The position numbers were made by a program, and so were the translations under genes. DNA of 64,000 nt from an uncultured Clostridia bacterium (GTDB lineage Bacteria > Bacillota > Clostridia > Lachnospirales > CAG-274): positions 248,001 through 312,000 of the forward strand of contig CALWSK010000001.1 in the NCBI GenBank assembly GCA_944384195.1, written 5' to 3'. Below the pieces are notes generated by a model, which saw only the letters and a program-made list of their open reading frames with translations, searched no databases and was not told where the DNA came from. Positions 47,454 through 54,971 of this stretch are shown here, one piece after another (positions within the stretch are counted from its first letter, which is position 1; each line of letters opens with the position of its first letter).

Positions 47454-47534
47454 TAATGATTAATAATAGTATTATCTTAGGATAATTTATACTAAAAAAA
47501 CAATATTTATAATATATAATGAGGAGGAATTTTT

Positions 47535-48074
47535 TTGAAAGCAACAGGGATAGTAAGACGAATAGACGACCTTGGGAGAGTTGTTATCCCAAAAGAAATA
47601 AGAAGAACACTTAGAATAAGAGAGGGAGATCCTTTAGAAATATTTACTGATAGAGAAGGAGAAATTATATTAAAAAAATATTCTCCTATAGGAGAACTTG
47701 GCACTTTTGCAAAAGAATATGCCGATAGCTTATCTCAAACTGCTGGTCATATAACTTGCATAATAGATAAAGACCATATAGTAGCAGTAAGCGGTGGTTC
47801 TAAAAAAGAATTGCTTGAAAAGCATATAAGCCAAGATTTAGAAAATATATTAAATAAAAGAACAACACATATTGCTACAAGAGATGATAAAAATTTTATA
47901 TCTATAACAGACGACGACACACTAAACTATAACCACGAATTAATAACACCTATAATATCTGAAGGAGACGTTCTTGGAGCTGTTGTTTTATTATCTTCTG
48001 ATAAGAAAATGGGAGAAGTAGAAGGAAAACTAGCTCAAACTGCTGCCGGATTTTTAGGAAAACAAATGGAATAA
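47535..48074 (+). CDS. spoVT: Stage V sporulation transcription factor SpoVT
   Basis: SpoVT is an AbrB-type regulator that tunes late forespore (sigma-G) genes. The 179-residue protein has the N-terminal swapped-hairpin DNA-binding domain (MKATGIVRRIDDLGRVVIPK and RIREGDPLEIFTDREGEIILKKY) and a C-terminal GAF-like domain (about 60-179). It starts with TTG, 7 bases after GAGGAGG. The upstream gap has several palindromes (TAATAGTATTA near 47463 and ATTATC...GATAAT) that might be operators, and no convincing sigma-G site. A terminator follows. Confidence 0.95.
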   Translation: MKATGIVRRIDDLGRVVIPKEIRRTLRIREGDPLEIFTDREGEIILKKYSPIGELGTFAKEYADSLSQTAGHITCIIDKDHIVAVSGGSKKELLEKHISQDLENILNKRTTHIATRDDKNFISITDDDTLNYNHELITPIISEGDVLGAVVLLSSDKKMGEVEGKLAQTAAGFLGKQME

Positions 48075-48158
48075 TTAATTTTTTCAATATTTTATAAAAA
48101 TAACTATATTTAAAATTTTTAAATTAAAAAATTAAATCTTAGTTTAATAATGTAAATA

Positions 48159-48187
48159 AAAAAGTGTAGGATAAACCTACACTTTTT
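48159..48187. terminator. Two-way terminator between spoVT and the lipoprotein gene
   Basis: A 12-bp perfect stem (48159-48170 and 48176-48187, core GTGTAGG/CCTACAC) with a 5-nt loop and A and T runs on both sides. It serves convergent genes. Confidence 0.85.
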
Positions 48188-48209
48188 AAATATTATAAGC
48201 CAATATGTA

Positions 48210-48440
48210 TTAGTTAGCTGAAGTATCTTCTACTGTTGTATCTGATACGCTTTCATCTGTAGATGCACTTTCATCCATAGATACGCTTTCATCTGCAGAT
48301 GTACTTTCATCTGCTGAAGTATCTTCCATTGTTGTTTCTTGGCTTGTAGCTTCTGTTGTTGTTTCTTCGCTAGAACCACCACAAGCTACCATACTAAGAG
48401 CCATAACTCCTGCTATAGTTAATGCTAATATTTTTTTCAT
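48210..48440 (-). CDS. Small Thr/Ser/Glu-rich lipoprotein with hexapeptide repeats
   Basis: A 76-residue precursor with a lipoprotein signal (KKILALTIAGVMALSMVAC; the lipobox Cys is residue 20). The mature part of 56 residues is almost only Thr, Ser, Glu, Asp, Ala and Gly. Residues 43-66 are four copies of a six-residue unit xDESxS, encoded by an 18-bp tandem repeat at 48243-48314, and are flanked by two similar blocks (TTMEDTSA and TTVEDTSA). It is a surface-tethered, highly acidic and disordered peptide of unknown role. It has its own strong promoter (48482-48510) and AGGAGGCAA site. Confidence 0.75.
   Translation of the reverse strand: MKKILALTIAGVMALSMVACGGSSEETTTEATSQETTMEDTSADESTSADESVSMDESASTDESVSDTTVEDTSAN
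48243..48314 (-). repeat. 18-bp tandem repeat (four units) in the lipoprotein gene
   Basis: The four units encode ADESTS, ADESVS, MDESAS and TDESVS. Copies differ by point changes, but the frame is kept, so units could be gained or lost. Confidence 0.8.
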
Positions 48441-48481
48441 AATTATTGCCTCCTAAATTTAAAAAATATTATTCCATAAGT

Positions 48482-48510
48482 ATTTTACACTCAAATATAT
48501 ATTTAGTCAA
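48482..48510 (-). promoter_or_regulatory. Strong promoter of the small lipoprotein gene
   Basis: TTGACT (48505-48510) and TAAAAT (48482-48487) on the minus strand are 17 bases apart, about 42 bases before the start. It lies just downstream of pdp. Confidence 0.7.
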
Positions 48511-48522
48511 TATTTTTAATAA

Positions 48523-49845
48523 TTAAAATTTTACTATTTTATCTATAAAAACACTAGCTTTTATCAAATTAGTTTTTTTAGATTTATTTTCTTGTATACT
48601 TATAGCTTTTATAATTTTATCTTTTGCCAAATCTAACTTATTTTTATCCCCACTATAAATAGTACATAGCTTATCCCCTCTATTTACTTTATCGCCAGTT
48701 TTTTTATCTAAAATTATCCCTGCTAAGCAGTCTATCTTATCATCTTTCTTTTCTCTTCCAACTCCTAGAATAACAGAAGCAATACCTATTTCTTCAGTAT
48801 CCATAGAATATATATATCCATCTTCTTGTGCAAATATGTCTTCTTTATATTTAGACTCTCCAAATTTTTCAGTATTTTTTATATATTCTGTGTCTCCACC
48901 TTGTCTTTCTACCATTTGAACAAATTTTTCAAAGGCTAAACCATTTTTTAAAGCTTCTTTTGACATTTTCTCACATTCTTCTAAAGTTCCCTTACCTGCT
49001 ATATACAACATATTAGAAGATAGTGTTATACAAATATTTGTTAAATCTTGTGGGCCTTTTCCTTTTAATACTTCTACTACTTCTTTTATTTCAAGAGCAT
49101 TTCCTATATTTTTACCAAGAGGAATATCCATATCAGTTATAAGAGCAACAGTCTTTTTACCACAATGCTCTCCTATAGCTACCATCTTTTTAGCAAGTTC
49201 TATACTGCTATCTATATCTTTCATAAAAGCCCCAGAACCAACCTTAACATCTAGTAAAATACAATCACTCCCAGAAGCTAGCTTTTTGCTCATTATAGAA
49301 GAGGCTATAAGAGGTATACTTTCTACTGTACCTGTTACATCTCTAAGAGCATATATTTTTTTATCTGCTGGAGCTAAATTTCCAGATTGAGCTACAATAC
49401 TAAATCCAACTTCATTTATAACATTAAAAAATTCTTCTTTATCAAGATTTGTTTTAAAATTTGGGATAGCCTCTAATTTATCTATTGTTCCTCCAGTATG
49501 CCCAAGCCCTCTCCCAGACATTTTAGCTACCTTAACGCCATAACAAGCTACAATAGGAGCTATTATAAGAGTTGTTTTATCTCCTACACCTCCTGTAGAA
49601 TGCTTATCTACTTTTATCCCCTCTATAGAAGATAAATCTACTATATCTCCTGATTTTGTCATAGCCTCTGTTAAATTAGCTGTTTCTTCATCTGTCATAC
49701 CATTAAGATATATAGCCATAAGCATAGCAGACATTTGATAATCTTCTATTTTTCCTTTGCAATAACTTTCTATCATATAGTTTATTTCTTCTTTAGTTAA
49801 TTCTTTACCATCTCTTTTATTACAAATAATATCATATATTCTCAT
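48523..49845 (-). CDS. pdp: Pyrimidine-nucleoside phosphorylase
   Basis: This enzyme splits uridine, thymidine or deoxyuridine with phosphate into the base and (deoxy)ribose-1-phosphate. The 440-residue protein has the signature KHSTGGVGDKTTL near residue 81-93 and the conserved SGRGLGHTGGTIDKLEAIP and PADKKIYALRD segments; its length fits the 440-residue family members of Firmicutes rather than the 335-residue anthranilate relative. It is the last gene of the prfC-deoC-deoB-cdd-pdp set, 43 bases after cdd. No clear terminator follows. Confidence 0.94.
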   Translation of the reverse strand: MRIYDIICNKRDGKELTKEEINYMIESYCKGKIEDYQMSAMLMAIYLNGMTDEETANLTEAMTKSGDIVDLSSIEGIKVDKHSTGGVGDKTTLIIAPIVACYGVKVAKMSGRGLGHTGGTIDKLEAIPNFKTNLDKEEFFNVINEVGFSIVAQSGNLAPADKKIYALRDVTGTVESIPLIASSIMSKKLASGSDCILLDVKVGSGAFMKDIDSSIELAKKMVAIGEHCGKKTVALITDMDIPLGKNIGNALEIKEVVEVLKGKGPQDLTNICITLSSNMLYIAGKGTLEECEKMSKEALKNGLAFEKFVQMVERQGGDTEYIKNTEKFGESKYKEDIFAQEDGYIYSMDTEEIGIASVILGVGREKKDDKIDCLAGIILDKKTGDKVNRGDKLCTIYSGDKNKLDLAKDKIIKAISIQENKSKKTNLIKASVFIDKIVKF

Positions 49846-49888
49846 ATCTAATCACCAATAGCTAAAGCTATCCTTTCAAAAGAATAAT

Positions 49889-50293
49889 CTATAAATTTTT
49901 ATTAGTAAATGCAAAAGGTAACATTTGCTCTAATGTATATTCTAAATAATCATCTTCATCTTTAACTAATATTATCTTAAAATCTTTAGTATTGCAAAAT
50001 TCTGATATAACTTGGAGACAAGAACCACAAGGAGCACAATATTCAAGTGGCTTTTCTTTATCTTTTGCTCCTATTATGGCAATAGCTAAAAAATCTCTTT
50101 CCCCTTCAGATATCGCCTTAAAAATAGCAGTTCTTTCGGCACAATTTGTAAGAGAGTAAGAAGCATTTTCTATATTACAACCTTTATAAATTTTTTTATT
50201 TTTAGTAAGTATGCTAGCCCCTACCTTAAAGTTTGAATAGGGAGCATAAGCAAACTCCCTAGCCAAAATAGCCTCTTTTATTAACTCTTTCAT
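49889..50293 (-). CDS. cdd: Cytidine deaminase
   Basis: The enzyme converts cytidine and deoxycytidine to uridine and deoxyuridine. The 134-residue protein has the zinc motifs of the small tetrameric class: NCAERTAIF (Cys ligand and catalytic Glu) and APCGSCLQV (two Cys ligands), and the substrate-binding FKVGASILT strand. It lies 13 bases after deoB. In this operon it feeds uridine nucleosides to the phosphorylase. GAGGTGTTTT precedes the start. Confidence 0.95.
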   Translation of the reverse strand: MKELIKEAILAREFAYAPYSNFKVGASILTKNKKIYKGCNIENASYSLTNCAERTAIFKAISEGERDFLAIAIIGAKDKEKPLEYCAPCGSCLQVISEFCNTKDFKIILVKDEDDYLEYTLEQMLPFAFTNKNL

Positions 50294-50306
50294 TTTAAAA
50301 CACCTC

Positions 50307-51476
50307 TTATTTTAAAATCTCTCTCTTAAAACTAGCTCCTGCTATATCATTATCTATATCAAATATATCTAAAATAGTCTTACCTATATCGGCAAAGCTT
50401 TCTCTAGTCCCAAGATTTATATTTTCTCTTAGAGCCTTTCCATAAGCTAAAATAGGCACATTTTCTCTACTATGGTCTGTACCTTTAAAAGATGGGTCGC
50501 AACCGTGGTCGGCAGTTATTATAAGCATATCCTCATCTTTCATTTTATCTATAAACTCTCCTAATTGTTTATCAAATACAGTAGAAGCTTTAGCATAACC
50601 ATCTACATCATTTCTATGTCCATATATCATATCAAAATCTACAAGATTTATAAATGCAAGCCCTTTAAAATCTTTCTCTAAAAGCTCTATAGATTTTTCC
50701 ATCCCCTCTACATTACTTTTTGTTAGATTACTTTCGCTCATTCCTTTTCCTGCAAATATATCATATATCTTTCCTACACTTATAGTTTCATAGCCATTTT
50801 CTTTAAGATAATCTAGCATAGTATTTTTAGGTGGTATAAGTGAATAATCGTGTCTTCTAGGAGTTCTTTTAAAAGGATATTCTCCATCAAATGGTCTTGC
50901 TATTACCCTACCTACTCCATCTTTCCCTTGAAGCATTTCTCTTGCTATCTCACAGTATTCATATAACTTCTCTATAGGTACTATATCTTCGTGAGCTGCT
51001 ATTTGAAATACGCTATCGGCAGAAGTATATAATATTAAATCGCCTGTTTCCATATGCTCTTTACCAAAATCTTTTATTACTTCTGTACCTGAATATGGCT
51101 TATTACATATACATTTTTTCCCTGTTCTTTTTTCAAATTCTTCTAAAATATAATCTGGAAAACCATTTGGATAAGTAGGCATAGGCTCTTTAGATATTAT
51201 CCCTGCTATCTCCCAATGTCCAATTGTAGTATCTTTTCCCATAGATTGTTCTTTTGCCCTTGCATAGCACCCTATAGGATTTTCTATGCCTTGTTTATAA
51301 TCTATTTTATCTATATTAAATAATCCTAATTTTTCTAAATTAGGACAGTCATATTCCTTAGAAGCAATTATACTTTTTAATGTATTACTTCCTTCATCTC
51401 CAAAAAGGCTAGCATCTTCTGCATACCCTATACCATAACTATCTAAAACTATTAAAAATACTCTATTTATAGCCAT
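50307..51476 (-). CDS. deoB: Phosphopentomutase
   Basis: DeoB moves phosphate between C1 and C5 of ribose or deoxyribose, linking nucleoside phosphorolysis to DeoC. The 389-residue alkaline-phosphatase-fold protein has the N-terminal metal motif VLDSYGIGYAEDA (Asp near 11), the metal-bound Thr in KDTTIGHWEIAG (near 85), and the C-terminal ITADHGCDPSFKGTDHSRE metal site (His and Asp). It stands between deoC and cdd with gaps of 20 and 13 bases. Nothing is missing from the family pattern. Confidence 0.96.
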   Translation of the reverse strand: MAINRVFLIVLDSYGIGYAEDASLFGDEGSNTLKSIIASKEYDCPNLEKLGLFNIDKIDYKQGIENPIGCYARAKEQSMGKDTTIGHWEIAGIISKEPMPTYPNGFPDYILEEFEKRTGKKCICNKPYSGTEVIKDFGKEHMETGDLILYTSADSVFQIAAHEDIVPIEKLYEYCEIAREMLQGKDGVGRVIARPFDGEYPFKRTPRRHDYSLIPPKNTMLDYLKENGYETISVGKIYDIFAGKGMSESNLTKSNVEGMEKSIELLEKDFKGLAFINLVDFDMIYGHRNDVDGYAKASTVFDKQLGEFIDKMKDEDMLIITADHGCDPSFKGTDHSRENVPILAYGKALRENINLGTRESFADIGKTILDIFDIDNDIAGASFKREILK

Positions 51477-51496
51477 ATAATCTCTCCTCTATATTT

Positions 51497-52156
51497 TTAA
51501 TATCCTTGTATTGTTTCATTTTTTATTATACTACAAATAGAACTTGTCCCAAGTCTTGTAGCTCCTTCTTTTATAAAATCTTCGGCATCTTTTAAACTTT
51601 TTATACCACCTGCCGCTTTTATCCTTACATTTGTTCCTACATTTTCTTTCATAAGTTTTATATCTTCTAAAGTAGCTCCATTTGTCCCAAAACCTGTAGA
51701 AGTTTTTATAAAATCTGCGCCTGCTCTTGTTACAACCTTGCAAAGTTCTATCTTTTCTTCTTTATCAAGATAACAAGTTTCTATAATAACTTTTAAGATA
51801 TTATCTCCTATAGCTTCTTTTATCTGTTTTATTTCTTCTTCTATTCTATCAAATTTATGCATTTTAGCATCCGATATATTTATAACCATATCTATTTCGC
51901 TAGCACCATTTTCTATGCTTTCCTTAGCCTCTGCTATCTTAACACTAGTCGTATTATAGCCAAGTGGAAAACCTATAACTGTACATACTGGTATCTCTCC
52001 TTTTAAATAATCACTAGCTAGCTTTACATAACAAGGAGGTATACATATACTAGCTACTTTTAGCTCTTTTGCCTTATCACAAAGTTTTATTATTTCTTCT
52101 TCTGTGCAAAAAGCTTTTAGTAAAGTATGGTCTACTTTTTCTACTATATGTTTCAA
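51497..52156 (-). CDS. deoC: 2-deoxyribose-5-phosphate aldolase
   Basis: DeoC splits 2-deoxyribose-5-phosphate into glyceraldehyde-3-phosphate and acetaldehyde. The 219-residue TIM barrel has the Schiff-base lysine in VKIIIETCYL-like/KVIIETCYLD region, the FIKTSTGFGTNGAT strand (Lys near 150) and RIKAAGGIKSLKDAEDFI, with the second active-site Lys. This gives the end step of deoxynucleoside catabolism. It is 12 bases downstream of prfC and carries a GGTGAT site. Confidence 0.96.
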   Translation of the reverse strand: MKHIVEKVDHTLLKAFCTEEEIIKLCDKAKELKVASICIPPCYVKLASDYLKGEIPVCTVIGFPLGYNTTSVKIAEAKESIENGASEIDMVINISDAKMHKFDRIEEEIKQIKEAIGDNILKVIIETCYLDKEEKIELCKVVTRAGADFIKTSTGFGTNGATLEDIKLMKENVGTNVRIKAAGGIKSLKDAEDFIKEGATRLGTSSICSIIKNETIQGY

Positions 52157-52168
52157 AATATCACCTCT

Positions 52169-53755
52169 TTAATTAAACTCTGATTGTACATTTAATGCCT
52201 CTACAAGCTCTATATCTTGATTTCTTTCCATAAATGTATCTAAAGTATACTGATTAGCAAATAAAAGTATAGGTCTGTCAAAATGGTCAAAAACTAGAGT
52301 ACATCTAGAATTTTGAAATTCTCTTAGCTTAGCTATATCATCTGTTTTTACCCATCTAGCAACAGTAAAACTCATAGGTTCCATTCTTATATCAGAATTA
52401 TATTCATTTTTAATTCTATGTTCAAATACTTCAAACTGTAACTGCCCAACTGCTCCTAAAATAACTTCATTAAATTCATTTTTGTATACCTGAATAGCTC
52501 CCTCTTGTGCAAGTTGGTCCACTCCTTTTTGAAAATGCTTAGCTTTCATAGTATTTATAGGACGCACTTTCATAAATAGCTCTGGTGGGAAAGTTGGTAA
52601 AGGTTCAAAAAATATTTTCTCATTACCATTAGTTAAAGTATCTCCCACTTGATAGTTACCACTATCATATATTCCTATTACATCACCTGCACAAGCTATA
52701 TCTATAGTTTCTCTTTCATTAGCCATAAGTTGTGTAGATTGATTTAGCTTTATTTGTTTTCCTGTCCTAGATAAAGTAACGCTCATACCACGTTCAAATG
52801 TACCAGAACATATCCTTAAAAAAGCTAGTCTATCCCTATGGGCTGGGTTCATATTAGCCTGAATTTTAAATATAAATCCACTAAAAAATTCATCTGTAGG
52901 TTTTACCTCACCTGTTGTTGTTTTTCTTATTGATGGTGGAGGAGATATCTTAAGAAAATGTTCTAAAAACACTGTTACTCCAAAATCTGCAAGAGCAGTC
53001 CCAAAAAATACTGGAGATAATTTTCCTTTTAGTATAAGCTCTAAGTCAAATTCATTTCCTGCCCCGTCTAATAGCTCTATATCAAGTCTTAGATTTTCAA
53101 GATTTTCTTGTAATAAGATGCTATCTAACTTTTCATCATATACTCCCTTGTCTGATAATTCTATTACTTCTTTTGTTTTGAAAAGATATATTTTATTTTC
53201 CATTCTGTCATATATACCCTCAAATATAGACCCACTACCTATAGGCCAAGTAACTGCAACAGATGGAAGTCCTAAAGCATCTTCTAAAGATTGCAATAAA
53301 TCAAGAGGAGGATTTGCCTCTCTATCTAGCTTATTTACAAAAGTAAAAATAGGTATTTCTCTCATACTACAAACTTTAAATAATTTTTTAGTTTGAGCTT
53401 CCACACCCTTAGCAGCATCTATTACCATAACAGCACTATCTACAGAAGTTAATATCCTATAAGTATCTTCACCAAAGTCATTATGCCCTGGAGTATCCAT
53501 AATAGATATTTTTTTCCCTGCATATTCAAATTGCATAACTGATGAAGTAACAGAAATACCTCTTTGCTTTTCTATTTCCATCCAGTCAGAACGAGCAGAA
53601 CGCCCTCTTCTTGCTTTTACTGCTCCTGCCTCTCTTATAGCCCCACCGTGAAGCAGTAGCTTTTCTGTTAAAGTTGTTTTCCCTGCATCTGGGTGAGATA
53701 TTATTCCAAATATTCTTCTTTTATTTATTTCTTCTATATTGTTTATATTAGACAT
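52169..53755 (-). CDS. prfC: Peptide chain release factor 3
   Basis: RF3 is the GTPase that removes RF1 and RF2 from the ribosome after termination. The 528-residue protein has G1 HPDAGKTTL near residue 21, the switch region with RGISVTSSV, DTPGHNDFGED (G3) and NKLD (G4), followed by domain II and III with FEPLPTFPPELFMKV. Motifs and length are standard. It is unusual as the head of a nucleoside-catabolism set (deoC is 12 bases on). A promoter is at 53793-53821. Confidence 0.95.
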   Translation of the reverse strand: MSNINNIEEINKRRIFGIISHPDAGKTTLTEKLLLHGGAIREAGAVKARRGRSARSDWMEIEKQRGISVTSSVMQFEYAGKKISIMDTPGHNDFGEDTYRILTSVDSAVMVIDAAKGVEAQTKKLFKVCSMREIPIFTFVNKLDREANPPLDLLQSLEDALGLPSVAVTWPIGSGSIFEGIYDRMENKIYLFKTKEVIELSDKGVYDEKLDSILLQENLENLRLDIELLDGAGNEFDLELILKGKLSPVFFGTALADFGVTVFLEHFLKISPPPSIRKTTTGEVKPTDEFFSGFIFKIQANMNPAHRDRLAFLRICSGTFERGMSVTLSRTGKQIKLNQSTQLMANERETIDIACAGDVIGIYDSGNYQVGDTLTNGNEKIFFEPLPTFPPELFMKVRPINTMKAKHFQKGVDQLAQEGAIQVYKNEFNEVILGAVGQLQFEVFEHRIKNEYNSDIRMEPMSFTVARWVKTDDIAKLREFQNSRCTLVFDHFDRPILLFANQYTLDTFMERNQDIELVEALNVQSEFN

Positions 53756-53792
53756 AATCTTACCTTTCTATCATAAATATATTAGTTAATAA

Positions 53793-53821
53793 ATTATAAC
53801 ATTTTAGCCCATATTTAGCAA
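53793..53821 (-). promoter_or_regulatory. Promoter of prfC-deoC-deoB-cdd-pdp
   Basis: TTGCTA (53816-53821) and TATAAT (53793-53798) on the minus strand are 17 bases apart, about 38 bases before the prfC start. Confidence 0.65.
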
Positions 53822-53924
53822 CTAATCTTTAACTACCTTTTATACCAAAATATTTAATATTACTAAACCTTATTTTACTAGACTATCTTATTTATATAAA
53901 AATTAAACATTATATAATTTATAA

Positions 53925-53952
53925 ATAAAAAAGAGCTAACCTAAGCTAGCTC
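53925..53952 (-). terminator. Terminator of the glycan operon
   Basis: GAGCTA and TAGCTC arms (53933-53938 and 53947-53952) with a further partial pairing inside are followed on the minus strand by TTTTTTAT, 12 bases after the GH130 stop. Confidence 0.7.
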
Positions 53953-53964
53953 ATTTTATTTATA

Positions 53965-54960
53965 TTAAATTTCTAGTGGATTATTTTTCATATGATTTAT
54001 AAGCTCATCTACTGTAGTAAATGCTATACCTGTTACAGAATCTGCACAACCATAATATATACATATTCTCCCCGTTTCTGCATCTGTTAAAGTAGCACAA
54101 GGGAAAGTAACATTAGGAACATCTCCTACACATTCATAAAGCTCTTCTGGCCCTAATATATAATCTTTAGAACGCATTTTTACTATCCAAGGTTTATCTA
54201 TATCTAAAAGTACACACCCCATACGATACACAAAACCATTACAAGTATTAATAACTCCGTGATAGATAAGAAGCCAACCTTCATCTGTTTCTATAGGAGT
54301 TGGCCCTGGGCCTATTTTTGTTATTTGCCAAGCACTAGTGTCCCCAGGAACAGTCCCCATAACAAATCTATGTTTGCCCCAATAAGTAAGGTCTGGGCTT
54401 TCACTAAAGAATATATCCCCAAAAGGAGTATGCCCTGTATCGCTTGGTCTACTAACCATAGCATATTTACCGTTTATCTTACGTGGGAATAAAACCCCAT
54501 TTCTATTGTATGGTAAAAAGGCATTTTCTAGTTGATGGAAAGTTTTAAAATCAAATGTATAAGCAACACCTATAGTAGGTCCGTGATATCCATTACACCA
54601 AGTTATATAATATCTATCTTCTATAAAGCAAACTCTAGGGTCGTATCTATATTCTCTTTTTAAGATTTCTTCATCATCACCTTCAAATTTGATAGGTTCG
54701 TGATTTATTTCCCAATTTATACCATCTTTGCTAAATCCGGCAAAAATATCCATACTTATAGATTTGCTATCACATCTAAATACTCCTGCAAATCCATCTC
54801 CAAAAGGAACAACTGCGCTATTAAATACGCTATTTGATGATGGAATTGCTCTTCTTCCTATTATCGGATTATTGCTATATCTCCAAACTGGCATAGTATA
54901 TCCTTCTGGTTTATCTTGCCAAGGTATATTTTTTAAAGGTTTTCCTATTATCTTTGTCAT
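53965..54960 (-). CDS. Glycoside hydrolase family 130 protein, probable beta-mannoside phosphorylase
   Basis: GH130 enzymes are five-bladed beta-propellers that split beta-linked mannosides, most by phosphorolysis. The 331-residue protein has the catalytic Asp107 in YRYDPRV, the [17 protein letters not shown] segment, [25 protein letters not shown] phosphate contacts (Arg/His-rich positions), and the closing [13 protein letters not shown]. The natural substrate is uncertain: with fucosidase and GH18 neighbours a Man-beta-1,4-GlcNAc phosphorylase is the attractive guess, but Man-Glc or mannan types look much alike. There is no signal peptide, so it is cytoplasmic. It is the last gene of the operon, 11 bases after the transglutaminase-like gene. 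Confidence 0.85.
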   Translation of the reverse strand: MTKIIGKPLKNIPWQDKPEGYTMPVWRYSNNPIIGRRAIPSSNSVFNSAVVPFGDGFAGVFRCDSKSISMDIFAGFSKDGINWEINHEPIKFEGDDEEILKREYRYDPRVCFIEDRYYITWCNGYHGPTIGVAYTFDFKTFHQLENAFLPYNRNGVLFPRKINGKYAMVSRPSDTGHTPFGDIFFSESPDLTYWGKHRFVMGTVPGDTSAWQITKIGPGPTPIETDEGWLLIYHGVINTCNGFVYRMGCVLLDIDKPWIVKMRSKDYILGPEELYECVGDVPNVTFPCATLTDAETGRICIYYGCADSVTGIAFTTVDELINHMKNNPLEI

Positions 54961-54971
54961 ATTGTATCCTC

